DNA from: Bordetella parapertussis
GTDB lineage: Bacteria > Pseudomonadota > Gammaproteobacteria > Burkholderiales > Burkholderiaceae_B
Reading direction: 5' to 3'
Length of the DNA stretch: 27,230 nucleotides
Assembly (NCBI GenBank): GCA_945883615.1
Contig: CAMCYB010000024.1
Span: 1 to 27,230 of the forward strand
The position numbers were made by a program, and so were the translations under genes. Under the pieces are notes generated by a model. It ran no database searches and was not told where the DNA came from. It saw only the letters and a program-made list of their open reading frames with translations. Below, in pieces: positions 17,284 to 24,998 of this stretch (the first letter of the stretch is position 1; each line of letters opens with the position of its first letter).

Positions 17284-18483
17284 TTACAGCACGGCCGCAA
17301 CAGCCTTGGTCACGTAGTCAATATTTTGGCTATTTAAAGCTGCAACACAAATACGACCTGTTGATACGGCATAAATGCCATGATCTTTACGCAAGGCCTC
17401 AACTTGATCAGCAGTTAAACCAGCATATGAAAACATGCCTTGTTGAGCCAACACAAAATCAAAATTTTGTTTGACGCCCAATGCTGCTAACTTGCTGACA
17501 AATTGGTGCCGCATATCGTGAATACGACTGCGCATACCTTCGAGCTCACTGACCCAAAGGTCATGAAGTTCAGGCGTATTTAGAATTTGCGACACCACCG
17601 CACCGCCCAAAGTAGGGGGGTTTGAATAGTTCGTTCGCACAATTCGTTTGAGTTGGCTCAACACGCGAAGGGCTTCATCTTGATTATCTGTAACCACGGT
17701 TAACGCGCCAATTCGTTCGCCGTAAAGTGAGAATGACTTTGAATAGGAACTACTGACGAACATCATCATGCCCATATTTGCAAATAAGCGTATGGCTTGT
17801 GCGTCTTCTTCGAGGCCTTGTCCGAAACCTTGGTAGGCATTGTCTAAAAATGGCACGAGCTGGCCCGCTTTAACCGTTTCAGCAATGATTTGCCATTGCT
17901 GAGGAGTTGGGTCAATACCGGTGGGATTGTGGCAGCAGGCATGTAAGATCACAACGGTGCCAGCAGGTAATGACTTAAGACCATTGATCATGCCGTCAAA
18001 GTCAAGACCGTGTGTTTTTGCATCATAGTAAGGGTATTGAACAACGCTAAAACCTGCGTTTTCAAACAAGGCGCGATGGTTTTCCCAACTCGGGTTACTG
18101 ATGGCCACTTGGGCATTGGGTAAAAGTTGTTTTAAAAAGTCGGCACCGATTTTTAGTGCGCCCGTACCCCCAACAGATTGAACCGTAAGTGCGCGTTTTT
18201 CAGCAATAACGGGTGAATCAGCGCCTAGCGCTAAAACTTGTGCTGCCTTGTTGAGCATTGCAAACCCATCAATAGGTAAATAGCCATGTGTGGTGTTTGC
18301 CTGAACACGCGCCATCTCTGCCTGGTGAACCGATTTGAGCAACGGTAACCGACCTTGATCGTCTGAGTACACACCGATACCGAGATTGACTTTTGTCGGT
18401 CGGGTGTCGGCACCGAATTGTTCGTTTAAGCCTAAGATAGGGTCGCGGGGTGCAAGTTCAACTGAATGAAAGAGTGAGCTCAT
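17284..18483 (-). CDS. tyrB: Aromatic/aspartate aminotransferase (class I, TyrB-like)
   Basis: PLP-dependent transaminase of the aspartate/aromatic subgroup Ia, catalysing the last step of tyrosine and phenylalanine synthesis and often acting on aspartate too. The PLP lysine is K249 in SSSYSKSFSLYGERIG. N186 in HACCHNPTG, D214 and Y217 in FLDNAYQGF complete the cofactor site. R258 is not a match; the substrate-carboxylate Arg is the one in TGRICVAALN near the C-terminus. The 399-residue length equals the family (397 in E. coli). Sequence resemblance is stronger to TyrB than to AspC (HACCHNPTG, GADFLK), but substrate range cannot be fixed by reading. It is divergent from uvrB with a 141-bp gap; I found no convincing promoter on this strand. 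Confidence 0.88.
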   Translation of the reverse strand: MSSLFHSVELAPRDPILGLNEQFGADTRPTKVNLGIGVYSDDQGRLPLLKSVHQAEMARVQANTTHGYLPIDGFAMLNKAAQVLALGADSPVIAEKRALTVQSVGGTGALKIGADFLKQLLPNAQVAISNPSWENHRALFENAGFSVVQYPYYDAKTHGLDFDGMINGLKSLPAGTVVILHACCHNPTGIDPTPQQWQIIAETVKAGQLVPFLDNAYQGFGQGLEEDAQAIRLFANMGMMMFVSSSYSKSFSLYGERIGALTVVTDNQDEALRVLSQLKRIVRTNYSNPPTLGGAVVSQILNTPELHDLWVSELEGMRSRIHDMRHQFVSKLAALGVKQNFDFVLAQQGMFSYAGLTADQVEALRKDHGIYAVSTGRICVAALNSQNIDYVTKAVAAVL

Positions 18484-18550
18484 ATGCTTTGTTTATTAGC
18501 AGAAGTTAAAGGAAAAAGTGAGAAAAAAATTAAAGAGAAAAAGTAAAAAA

Positions 18551-18579
18551 TAGACGTACACATATAGAGCCGTCATAAT
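18551..18579 (+). promoter_or_regulatory. Candidate sigma-70 promoter of uvrB
   Basis: TAGACG at 18551-18556 (four of six) and CATAAT at 18574-18579 (five of six) are 17 bp apart. Initiation would be near 18586 and the leader about 39 nt. No CTGT-N8-ACAG box overlaps it. Confidence 0.5.
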
Positions 18580-18624
18580 AGGTAGTTGCCCGTATAGCAG
18601 GGTTTCCCTTAATGAAAGTCTAGC

Positions 18625-20640
18625 ATGTCAGAAACACGCTTTGTACAGTTTCCAAACAGTCCTTTCAATTTGTTTCAACCATACCCCCCTGCAGGCGATC
18701 AGCCCGCAGCGATCGAGGCATTGTCACAGGGTATTGAAGACGGCTTGATGTTTCAAACGTTATTGGGTGTAACGGGTTCGGGTAAAACCTTTACTGCCGC
18801 TAATATTATTGCGCGCTTAGGTCGGCCTGCTTTGGTGCTCGCGCCAAATAAAACACTTGCAGCGCAGTTGTACTCTGAAATGCGCGAGTTTTTTCCGCAT
18901 AACGCAGTTGACTATTTCGTGTCGTATTACGATTACTACCAACCTGAAGCGTATGTGGCTGCGCGCGATTTATTTATTGAAAAAGATTCCTCGATAAATG
19001 AACACATTGAGCAAATGCGCTTGTCAGCCACTAAAAGTTTGCTTGAAAGACGCGACACCATTATTGTAGGTACCGTCTCGTGTATTTACGGTATTGGTAA
19101 CCCGGGCGATTACCATGCCATGATTTTAATTTTGCGCCAAGGCGATCGTGTCTCAAGAAGAGAGATTTTGGCACGGTTGGTGGGCATGCAGTACGAACGA
19201 AACGATGTTGATTTTACGCGCGGGGTTTTTCGCGTTAGAGGTGAAGTGATTGATGTGTACCCAGCCGAAAGTGCTGAGTTAGCAATTCGAATTACGATGT
19301 TTGACGACGAAATTGAAACCCTTGAATTGTTTGACCCCCTCACAGGCCGTATGCGCCAACAAGTGCCTCGTTTTACGGTTTACCCGAGCTCTCATTATGT
19401 TACCCCTCGTGAAACGGTTTTGCGAGCGGTTGAGACGATTAAAGAAGAGTTGCGCGATCGTTCGAAGTTTTTTATTGATAACGGAAAACTAGTCGAAGCC
19501 GCTCGTATTGAGCAGCGCACCCGCTTTGATCTTGAAATGCTCGCTGAACTGGGTTTTTGTAAAGGCATTGAAAATTATTCACGGCACTTGTCAGGGGCGA
19601 AACCCGGTGACCCGCCTCCTACTTTAATTGACTATCTGCCAGCAGATGCCATTATGTTTATTGATGAAAGCCACGTTACGATGGGCCAACTTAGTGGCAT
19701 GTATTTGGGTGACCGTTCACGTAAATCTACACTTGTAGAGCATGGCTTTCGCTTACCCTCTGCGATGGACAACCGCCCCCTCAAGCTTGAAGAATTTGAA
19801 ACGCGCATGCGTCAAACGGTTTTTGTGTCGGCCACACCAGCTCATTACGAAAAAGAACATGCCGATGCAGTGGTTGAGCAGGTCGTGCGGCCAACCGGTT
19901 TGGTTGATCCAGAAGTCTTGGTGCGTCCCGCACGTACGCAGGTTGATGATTTATTAAATGAAATTCATTTGCGCGTGGCATTGGGTGAGCGTGTTTTAGT
20001 TACCACACTCACCAAGCGTATGGCCGAAGATCTCGCTGACTTTTTGTTGGAAAACGGGGTCAAAGTGCGTTATTTGCATTCAGATATTGATACAGTCGAA
20101 CGTGTTGAAATCATTCGCGACTTACGTTTGGGGGTTTTTGATGTAATAGTAGGCATTAACTTATTGCGAGAAGGTATTGATATACCTGAAGTTTCTTTGG
20201 TTGCAATATTAGATGCTGACAAAGAAGGTTTCCTACGTTCTGAACGTAGCTTGATTCAAACGATAGGTCGAGCTGCGCGCAATTTGAATGGTTTGGCTAT
20301 TTTGTACGGTGACCGTATCACTGATTCAATGCGACGAGCGATTGATGAAACTCAGCGGCGACGAGATAAACAAAAAGCTTTTAATATTTTGCATGGTATT
20401 GAGGCCAGAAGCATTATTAAAGCCGTTAAAGAAATGATTGATGGCGTGCTTGTTACGCCTGACGTTGAAGTCATTGATGGTCTCAATATTGAGAAAATTG
20501 ACGTGACTGATGAAAAAGCCGTGTCAAAAGCACTGAAGTCGTTAGAAAAGCGTATGCTCGATCATGCTAAAAACTTAGAATTTGAGCAGGCCTCAGCTGT
20601 TCGTGATGCGTTAAAAGCCTTAAAAATTCGTTTACTTTAA
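18625..20640 (+). CDS. uvrB: Excinuclease ABC subunit B
   Basis: Damage-verifying ATPase of nucleotide-excision repair; it receives DNA from UvrA and positions UvrC. Walker A GVTGSGKT is at residues 48-55. The damage-probing beta-hairpin region [11 protein letters not shown] lies near residue 110, and the helicase motifs FIDESH and IGRAARN are present. The C-terminal UVR domain that contacts UvrC is intact ([26 protein letters not shown], last 37 residues). The 671 residues match E. coli (673). Upstream sequence offers a vegetative promoter but no LexA box, in contrast to E. coli uvrB. The downstream 193 bp to the phosphatase gene is AT-rich, with only weak hairpins. Confidence 0.97.
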   Translation: MSETRFVQFPNSPFNLFQPYPPAGDQPAAIEALSQGIEDGLMFQTLLGVTGSGKTFTAANIIARLGRPALVLAPNKTLAAQLYSEMREFFPHNAVDYFVSYYDYYQPEAYVAARDLFIEKDSSINEHIEQMRLSATKSLLERRDTIIVGTVSCIYGIGNPGDYHAMILILRQGDRVSRREILARLVGMQYERNDVDFTRGVFRVRGEVIDVYPAESAELAIRITMFDDEIETLELFDPLTGRMRQQVPRFTVYPSSHYVTPRETVLRAVETIKEELRDRSKFFIDNGKLVEAARIEQRTRFDLEMLAELGFCKGIENYSRHLSGAKPGDPPPTLIDYLPADAIMFIDESHVTMGQLSGMYLGDRSRKSTLVEHGFRLPSAMDNRPLKLEEFETRMRQTVFVSATPAHYEKEHADAVVEQVVRPTGLVDPEVLVRPARTQVDDLLNEIHLRVALGERVLVTTLTKRMAEDLADFLLENGVKVRYLHSDIDTVERVEIIRDLRLGVFDVIVGINLLREGIDIPEVSLVAILDADKEGFLRSERSLIQTIGRAARNLNGLAILYGDRITDSMRRAIDETQRRRDKQKAFNILHGIEARSIIKAVKEMIDGVLVTPDVEVIDGLNIEKIDVTDEKAVSKALKSLEKRMLDHAKNLEFEQASAVRDALKALKIRLL

Positions 20641-20833
20641 AACACTTATAGTGCTTTTGAAATGTAAATTGTTGTTTTTTTAATATCTTGATAGCAGTAC
20701 GGGGTAGATCATGAATTTGTTTTATTACATGAGATAAAAAAAATTTTCAATGCGTGTTGTTGCATTGCGTCAAATGTGAGTTTCCGCAATAAAAAGCTAG
20801 ACATGTTACGGGTTTTCCCTCACAATCTTATAC

Positions 20834-21325
20834 ATGATGACAAAAGTTCTTTTCGTATGCATGGGTAATACCTGCCGCTCGCCAAGTGCCGAGGGGGTAT
20901 TTCGTCGCCTAATCAATGAAGCAGGCCTAACCAACGTAGTTGGTACTGACTCTGCGGGTACGCACAGTTTTCATGTTGGTGAGCCTTCTGACGCTCGCGC
21001 CATTGCCGCCGCTCGTAAACGTGGCTACGACATATCTGATCGCACAGCACGCCAAATTAGCCCTGACGACTTCCGCGAATTTGACCTGATCTTAGTGATG
21101 GACTGGGAAAATCTCTCGGCCCTTCAACAGCAATGTCCAAAACCACATCAACATAAATTGATGTTGCTTATGCGTTTTGCAAACGAATTTGAAGAAGCAA
21201 CGGTTCCTGACCCTTATTACGGTGGTCCTGAGGGCTTTGCTAAAGTTCTTGATTACATCGAAGATGCCTGCCAAGGTGTTCTCGAGTTAGTTCGTAAGCG
21301 TGCCACCCAATATCAGGCTGCATGA
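20834..21325 (+). CDS. Low-molecular-weight protein tyrosine phosphatase
   Basis: Cytosolic phosphatase of the LMW-PTP family. The P-loop C9-MGNTC-R15-S16 (CX5R) begins right after the first strand, and the general acid is D126 in VPDPYYGG; both essential elements are intact. The 163-residue length is normal for the family. Two adjacent ATGs (20834 and 20837) are possible starts, differing by one residue. In other bacteria such enzymes act with tyrosine kinases in polysaccharide export or dephosphorylate small phosphoesters. No kinase or export gene is nearby, so the substrate is unknown. In related genomes it commonly precedes iscR, as here. The last codons and the stop lie inside the first unit of a 14-bp tandem repeat. 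Confidence 0.93.
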   Translation: MMTKVLFVCMGNTCRSPSAEGVFRRLINEAGLTNVVGTDSAGTHSFHVGEPSDARAIAAARKRGYDISDRTARQISPDDFREFDLILVMDWENLSALQQQCPKPHQHKLMLLMRFANEFEEATVPDPYYGGPEGFAKVLDYIEDACQGVLELVRKRATQYQAA

Positions 21326-21468
21326 ACTAGGCCTTATGATCAAGGCCATTTGAACAAGGTTATTCAAATTAGGCCACATGGTTCTGGCCGCATGATTCAG
21401 GCCACATGGTTCATGACACACGATTCAGGCCACATGGTTCTGGCCAGATGAACTTGGTGTTATGAGCT
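21315..21468. repeat. 14-bp degenerate tandem repeat, eleven units, overlapping a stop codon
   Basis: From 21315 the sequence divides without gaps into eleven 14-bp units with approximate consensus AGGCCACATGATTC. Units 5, 7 and 9 (21371, 21399, 21427) are identical AGGCCACATGGTTC and alternate with variants such as TGGCCGCATGATTC, giving a 28-bp higher order. The outer units are more diverged, for example AGGTTATTCAAATT (21357) and TGGTGTTATGAGCT (21455). The first unit, AGGCTGCATGAACT (21315-21328), encodes the last residues and TGA stop of the phosphatase. The GGCC and CATG cores could form many alternative RNA hairpins. No function is known to me. Confidence 0.9.
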
Positions 21469-21624
21469 AATTTATACAAACTAAGTAATACGCACTAATC
21501 AAAATGAATCTGACTATGTTTCAGGCATCACAGTTATCTCTAACTAATACTTTTATTTAATATTTACTGTAATTTTGTACTGAATAGTCTGCTTAATAAA
21601 TACTTTTTATGTTGTAAAAATGAG
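21469..21624. other. AT-rich non-coding stretch
   Basis: Between the 14-bp array and the terminator there are about 155 bases of A/T-rich sequence with no credible reading frame, tRNA or recognisable small RNA. It may be an extended 3' untranslated region of the phosphatase gene, or may contain a promoter for a short transcript ending at the terminator that follows; I cannot tell which. Confidence 0.5.
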
Positions 21625-21650
21625 AACCGTGCTTAATGTGCGGTTTTTTT
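21625..21650 (+). terminator. Rho-independent terminator upstream of iscR
   Basis: AACCGTGC at 21625-21632 pairs with GTGCGGTT at 21638-21645 (two G-U pairs) around loop TTAAT, followed by a run of seven T to 21650. It closes the uvrB/phosphatase side and insulates the isc promoter. Confidence 0.8.
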
Positions 21651-21698
21651 ACGACTGATCAGTATGAAAAATGGAAATACCCGTATAAATTTTAAGGA

Positions 21699-21723
21699 TT
21701 AGTCGAGTAAATTAGTCGGAAAT
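21699..21723. promoter_or_regulatory. Second, weaker IscR-like operator
   Basis: TAGTC half-sites occur at 21700-21704 and 21713-21717. Taking the second as the right half of a type 1 IscR site, the left half at 21705-21708 is GAGT instead of GACT. In E. coli, too, IscR binds two adjacent sites upstream of iscR, so a tandem arrangement is plausible. Confidence 0.45.
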
Positions 21724-21728
21724 GATTT

Positions 21729-21761
21729 ATACTTGACTCGTTTAGTCGGGTAACGATTAAA
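21729..21761 (+). promoter_or_regulatory. iscR promoter with embedded type 1 IscR operator
   Basis: The 25-bp site at 21729-21753 begins ATACTTGACT, has a CGTT centre, and ends TAGTCGGGTAA, agreeing closely with the type 1 IscR motif (ATA-SYYGACT-RWWW-YAGTC-RRSTAT). Its left half contains the -35 hexamer TTGACT (21733-21738). A -10 of ATTAAA at 21756-21761 follows at 17 bp. Holo-IscR binding would therefore block RNA polymerase, giving cluster-sensing repression of the whole operon. Confidence 0.85.
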
Positions 21762-21792
21762 CAACAACTCTTCTCTCTTTAAGGATACTACT

Positions 21793-22335
21793 ATGCGACT
21801 CACTACAAAAGGACGTTTTGCTGTTACAGCCATGATTGACCTTGCTTTGCGTCAGCATGGCGGTCCGGTCACACTTTCAGCTATTAGCCAGCGACAAAAC
21901 ATCTCTCTATCGTACCTTGAGCAACTGTTCGGTAAATTACGTCGCCATGAATTGGTTGATAGCGTTAGAGGCCCAGGGGGTGGTTATACTTTAGCGCGCT
22001 TAGCACGCAACATTACAGTGGCAGATATTATTTTTGCAGTTGACGAACCACTCGATGCAACTAACTGTGCAGGCAAAACAGACTGTGCAAGCAATTCAGA
22101 GGGTCGGCCTGGCATCTGTATGACACATGAATTGTGGGCGTCATTAAATCGTACGATGGTTGATTTTCTTGATTCTGTTTCGCTTCAAGACTTGGTTGAT
22201 CAACAGCGTATGCGCCAATTGCAAGAGTCAAACAATAATGGCCTCGAGAAAGGGCAATCGCGAGTCAATGTTGTCAGTTCTCCTGTAGGCGGCCAACCCT
22301 CTGGCATTAAGTCAAGTGTTCACGCACTTCTTTAA
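21793..22335 (+). CDS. iscR: IscR, Rrf2-family [2Fe-2S] cluster-sensing regulator
   Basis: Represses the isc operon when it carries a [2Fe-2S] cluster. The winged helix is about residues 1-75 ([47 protein letters not shown]). Cluster ligands C92, C98 and C109 and the fourth ligand H112 (CMTH) are present. The second spacing is ten residues (C98-X10-C109), against five in E. coli, so the ligand loop is five residues longer. The tail of about 45 residues after residue 135 is polar and poorly structured. AAGGA at 21781-21785 is a good Shine-Dalgarno. iscS begins 53 bases downstream. Confidence 0.95.
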   Translation: MRLTTKGRFAVTAMIDLALRQHGGPVTLSAISQRQNISLSYLEQLFGKLRRHELVDSVRGPGGGYTLARLARNITVADIIFAVDEPLDATNCAGKTDCASNSEGRPGICMTHELWASLNRTMVDFLDSVSLQDLVDQQRMRQLQESNNNGLEKGQSRVNVVSSPVGGQPSGIKSSVHALL

Positions 22336-22388
22336 AATGTTGCATCAAATTTACACTTACTCGCTTTGAGTATTTAGGAGCATCAAAC

Positions 22389-23600
22389 ATGTCAGTCCGG
22401 CCTGTTTATTTAGATTATTCTTCAACAACACCTGTTGACCCTCGCGTGGTTGACAAAATGGTACCTTGGCTTTACGAGCAATTTGGTAACCCTGCATCAC
22501 GAAGCCACGCTTACGGGTGGGACGCTGAGGCGGCCGTCGAACAAGCACGTGCTGATGTGGCTGCATTAGTTAATGCCGATCCCAGAGAAATTGTCTGGAC
22601 TTCTGGCGCAACTGAGTCTAATAACTTGGCAATTAAAGGTGCAGCTGCGTTTTACGTTGAACGAGGTAAGCATGTTATTACCGTTAAAACTGAACACAAA
22701 GCCGTTTTAGATCCCTGTAGAGAACTTGAACGCCAAGGCTATGACGTTACTTATTTAAATGTTCAAGAAGACGGTTTGCTCGACCTTGAGGTGTTTAAAG
22801 CCGCTTTACGTCCAGATACCGTTTTGGTTTCGATTATGTTTGTAAATAACGAAATCGGTGTCATACAAGACATAGAGAAAATTGGTGAAATCTGTCGTGA
22901 GCGTGGCATTATTTTTCACGTTGACGCAGCACAAGCTACCGGTAAAGTGGTCATTGACTTGCAGCATTTAAAAGTTGATTTAATGTCGTTTTGTGCCCAC
23001 AAAACATATGGCCCAAAAGGCATTGGCGCATTGTACGTTCGCCGTAAGCCGCGTATTCGCATTGAATCGCAAATGCACGGTGGTGGGCATGAACGTGGTT
23101 TCCGTTCAGGTACCTTAGCAACTCATCAAATCGTGGGTATGGGTGAGTCTTTTAAACTGGCCCAAACTGAAATGGCGACCGACAATGAACGTATTCGCAT
23201 GTTGCGTGATCGCATGTGGGCGGGTATGTCTTCAATAGAAGATGTCTACCTGAATGGTGATTTTGATCGTCGTGTGCCCCACAACTTAAACATTAGTTTT
23301 AATTATGTTGAGGGTGAGTCACTTATTATGGCGGTTAAAGAATTAGCGGTTTCAAGTGGCTCGGCATGTACCTCTGCGAGCCTTGAACCCTCGTATGTGT
23401 TGCGTGCTTTAGGTCGTAACGATGAGTTAGCCCATAGCTCTATACGATTTACCATTGGCCGTTTTACAACTGAGCAAGATGTTGATTTTGCAGTTCAATT
23501 GCTTAAAGCGCGAGTTGATAAGCTTCGCTTAATGTCACCCCTTTGGGAAATGGCACAAGAAGGCGTTGATTTAAATTCAGTTCAATGGGCTGCCCACTAA
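22389..23600 (+). CDS. iscS: IscS, cysteine desulfurase
   Basis: PLP enzyme taking sulphur from L-cysteine and passing it as persulfide to IscU and other acceptors. The PLP lysine is K205 in [11 protein letters not shown], stacking H103 is in KTEHKA, and the mobile catalytic cysteine is C327 in [15 protein letters not shown]. This is the long-loop group I form, as in E. coli IscS. The 403 residues match the family (404). AGGAG at 22376-22380 lies eight bases before the ATG. It heads the structural part of the isc operon, 32 bases ahead of iscU. Confidence 0.98.
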   Translation: MSVRPVYLDYSSTTPVDPRVVDKMVPWLYEQFGNPASRSHAYGWDAEAAVEQARADVAALVNADPREIVWTSGATESNNLAIKGAAAFYVERGKHVITVKTEHKAVLDPCRELERQGYDVTYLNVQEDGLLDLEVFKAALRPDTVLVSIMFVNNEIGVIQDIEKIGEICRERGIIFHVDAAQATGKVVIDLQHLKVDLMSFCAHKTYGPKGIGALYVRRKPRIRIESQMHGGGHERGFRSGTLATHQIVGMGESFKLAQTEMATDNERIRMLRDRMWAGMSSIEDVYLNGDFDRRVPHNLNISFNYVEGESLIMAVKELAVSSGSACTSASLEPSYVLRALGRNDELAHSSIRFTIGRFTTEQDVDFAVQLLKARVDKLRLMSPLWEMAQEGVDLNSVQWAAH

Positions 23601-23632
23601 TTTAAATTTTAGTTATCTACCAGGAGAACCAA

Positions 23633-24016
23633 ATGGCATATAGCGATAAAGTACTTGATCACTATGAAAACCCCCGAAATGTGGGTTCGTTCGAGAAAGG
23701 CGATGATCATATTGGCACGGGCATGGTCGGTGCACCGGCTTGTGGCGATGTCATGAAATTACAGATTCGAGTGAACGATCAAGGTATCATTGAAGATGCA
23801 CGTTTTAAGACTTATGGTTGTGGGTCTGCCATTGCATCTAGCTCATTGGTCACTGAGTGGGTTAAAGGCAAGACACTAGATCAAGCACTTGACATAAAAA
23901 ATACGCACATTGCACAAGAACTTGCTTTACCTCCTGTCAAAATTCATTGTTCAATTTTGGCTGAAGACGCAATTAAAGCAGCTGTAAAAGACTACAAAGA
24001 AAAACACAATCATTGA
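23633..24016 (+). CDS. iscU: IscU, iron-sulphur cluster scaffold
   Basis: Scaffold on which clusters are built from IscS sulphur and iron. All ligands are at the canonical positions: C37, D39, C63, H105 and C106. The HscA recognition motif LPPVK is at 99-103. The 127 residues compare with 128 in E. coli. The Shine-Dalgarno AGGAG at 23622-23626 is strong. The intact LPPVK agrees with the presence of both hscB and hscA downstream. Confidence 0.98.
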   Translation: MAYSDKVLDHYENPRNVGSFEKGDDHIGTGMVGAPACGDVMKLQIRVNDQGIIEDARFKTYGCGSAIASSSLVTEWVKGKTLDQALDIKNTHIAQELALPPVKIHCSILAEDAIKAAVKDYKEKHNH

Positions 24017-24034
24017 TATTTCGGAGATGCGGTC

Positions 24035-24358
24035 ATGGGTGTGACATTAACTGCACAAGCAGCAGACCATATTGATAAATACCTGCAAAAGCGCGGTAAA
24101 GGTATTGGTTTACGTTTAGGTGTGCGCACAACAGGCTGTTCAGGCATGGCGTACAAGCTTGAATATGTTGATGAGCAAGCCAACGAAGACCAAGTCTTTG
24201 AAAGCTTTGGGGTTAAAGTTTTTATTGACCCTAAAAGTTTGGTTTATCTTCAAGGCACCGAGTTAGATTATGCCCGCGAAGGCCTAAATGAAGGCTTTAA
24301 GTTTCTTAATCCAAACGAAAAAGCGACGTGCGGGTGCGGTGAGTCATTTACGGTATAG
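24035..24358 (+). CDS. iscA: IscA, A-type iron-sulphur carrier
   Basis: Carrier that delivers clusters (mainly [4Fe-4S]) or iron to apoproteins. The three conserved cysteines C35 (TTGCSGMAY), C99 and C101 (CGCGESF) are in the standard places, and the 107-residue length equals E. coli IscA. GGAG at 24023-24026 is its ribosome site. The stop is five bases before the proposed TTG start of hscB. Confidence 0.97.
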   Translation: MGVTLTAQAADHIDKYLQKRGKGIGLRLGVRTTGCSGMAYKLEYVDEQANEDQVFESFGVKVFIDPKSLVYLQGTELDYAREGLNEGFKFLNPNEKATCGCGESFTV

Positions 24359-24363
24359 CCGCT

Positions 24364-24912
24364 TTGACATCTACCAATTCGTTCGATTTATTTGGTTTGC
24401 CTCGGCTTTATAAAATTGATTTGGGTGAGCTTGAGCAAAAATGGAAGACTATTTCTGCTCAAGTACACCCAGACAGTTTTACCTCGGCTTCTGCCCCTGA
24501 AAAACGCGTAGCAGTTGAATGGGGTGCGCGTATCAACGAAGCCTACCGTGTTTTAAAAGACCCAATTAAACGCGCCGAACATCTGTGTTCGCTTGCTGGT
24601 TTTGAGCATGGCGAACGTACTCAGTCAGCTATGAATATCGATTTTCTAGAAAATCAAATGGCTTGGCGAGAAGCGCTTGAGCAGGCCCGATTGAACCCGC
24701 TTACAGACGACTTAAATGTATTACAGTCAACAGTGCTTGAAGCCTCAAACACCTACGAATTATCAGTGGGCAAATTACTTGATAATCAGCAGTGGCAGAC
24801 TGCGAGCGATCGTCTACGCGAATGGATGTTCATTCAAAAGTTCTCGAAAGAAGTTACCCAAGCGATACGTGCGAGGCGAGATCATAACCGCACTCGTGAA
24901 AGTCAAACCTAA
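24364..24912 (+). CDS. hscB: HscB, J-domain co-chaperone of HscA
   Basis: Brings cluster-loaded IscU to HscA and stimulates its ATPase. The J-domain occupies about residues 7-75 with HPD at 35-37 (SAQVHPDSF). The C-terminal three-helix domain that binds IscU follows, with MNIDFLENQMAWREALE typical of HscB. The 182 residues are slightly more than E. coli (171). There is no ATG or GTG at a usable position: the frame is closed upstream by a TGA at 24340, and the only sensible start is TTG 24364, with no clear Shine-Dalgarno. Translation probably depends on ribosomes finishing iscA five bases before. An ATT at 24346 is a less likely alternative. Confidence 0.93.
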   Translation: MTSTNSFDLFGLPRLYKIDLGELEQKWKTISAQVHPDSFTSASAPEKRVAVEWGARINEAYRVLKDPIKRAEHLCSLAGFEHGERTQSAMNIDFLENQMAWREALEQARLNPLTDDLNVLQSTVLEASNTYELSVGKLLDNQQWQTASDRLREWMFIQKFSKEVTQAIRARRDHNRTRESQT

Positions 24913-24968
24913 ATACTTTTCTAACTTTAACCGTGGTTGAATCACGACTTAAATTATTATTTTAATTG

Positions 24969-24992
24969 TTCATTCATTCGTTCATACATTAG
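24969..24992. repeat. Degenerate 4-bp tandem repeat before hscA
   Basis: Six 4-bp units TTCA, TTCA, TTCG, TTCA, TACA, TTAG fill the 24 bases that end seven bases before the hscA ATG. Slippage here would change the leader by four bases per event. Short degenerate arrays of this kind also arise by chance. Confidence 0.5.
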
Positions 24993-24998
24993 GTCAGC

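Noticed and set aside
18551..18567. LexA-like site overlapping the uvrB -35
   Set aside because: The sequence lacks CTGT and ACAG ends; only an AT-alternating core is shared.
20641..20833. uvrB terminator (CACT-TAT-AGTG near 20642) and a promoter for the phosphatase (TTGCGT at 20765 with AATAAA at 20788, or TTGATA at 20688)
   Set aside because: The hairpin has only a 4-bp stem and four T, and both promoter candidates match the consensus poorly. The gap is AT-rich enough to give such matches by chance.
21315..21468. 14-bp array considered as a CRISPR
   Set aside because: Units are contiguous with no spacers, too short for CRISPR repeats, and no cas genes are present.
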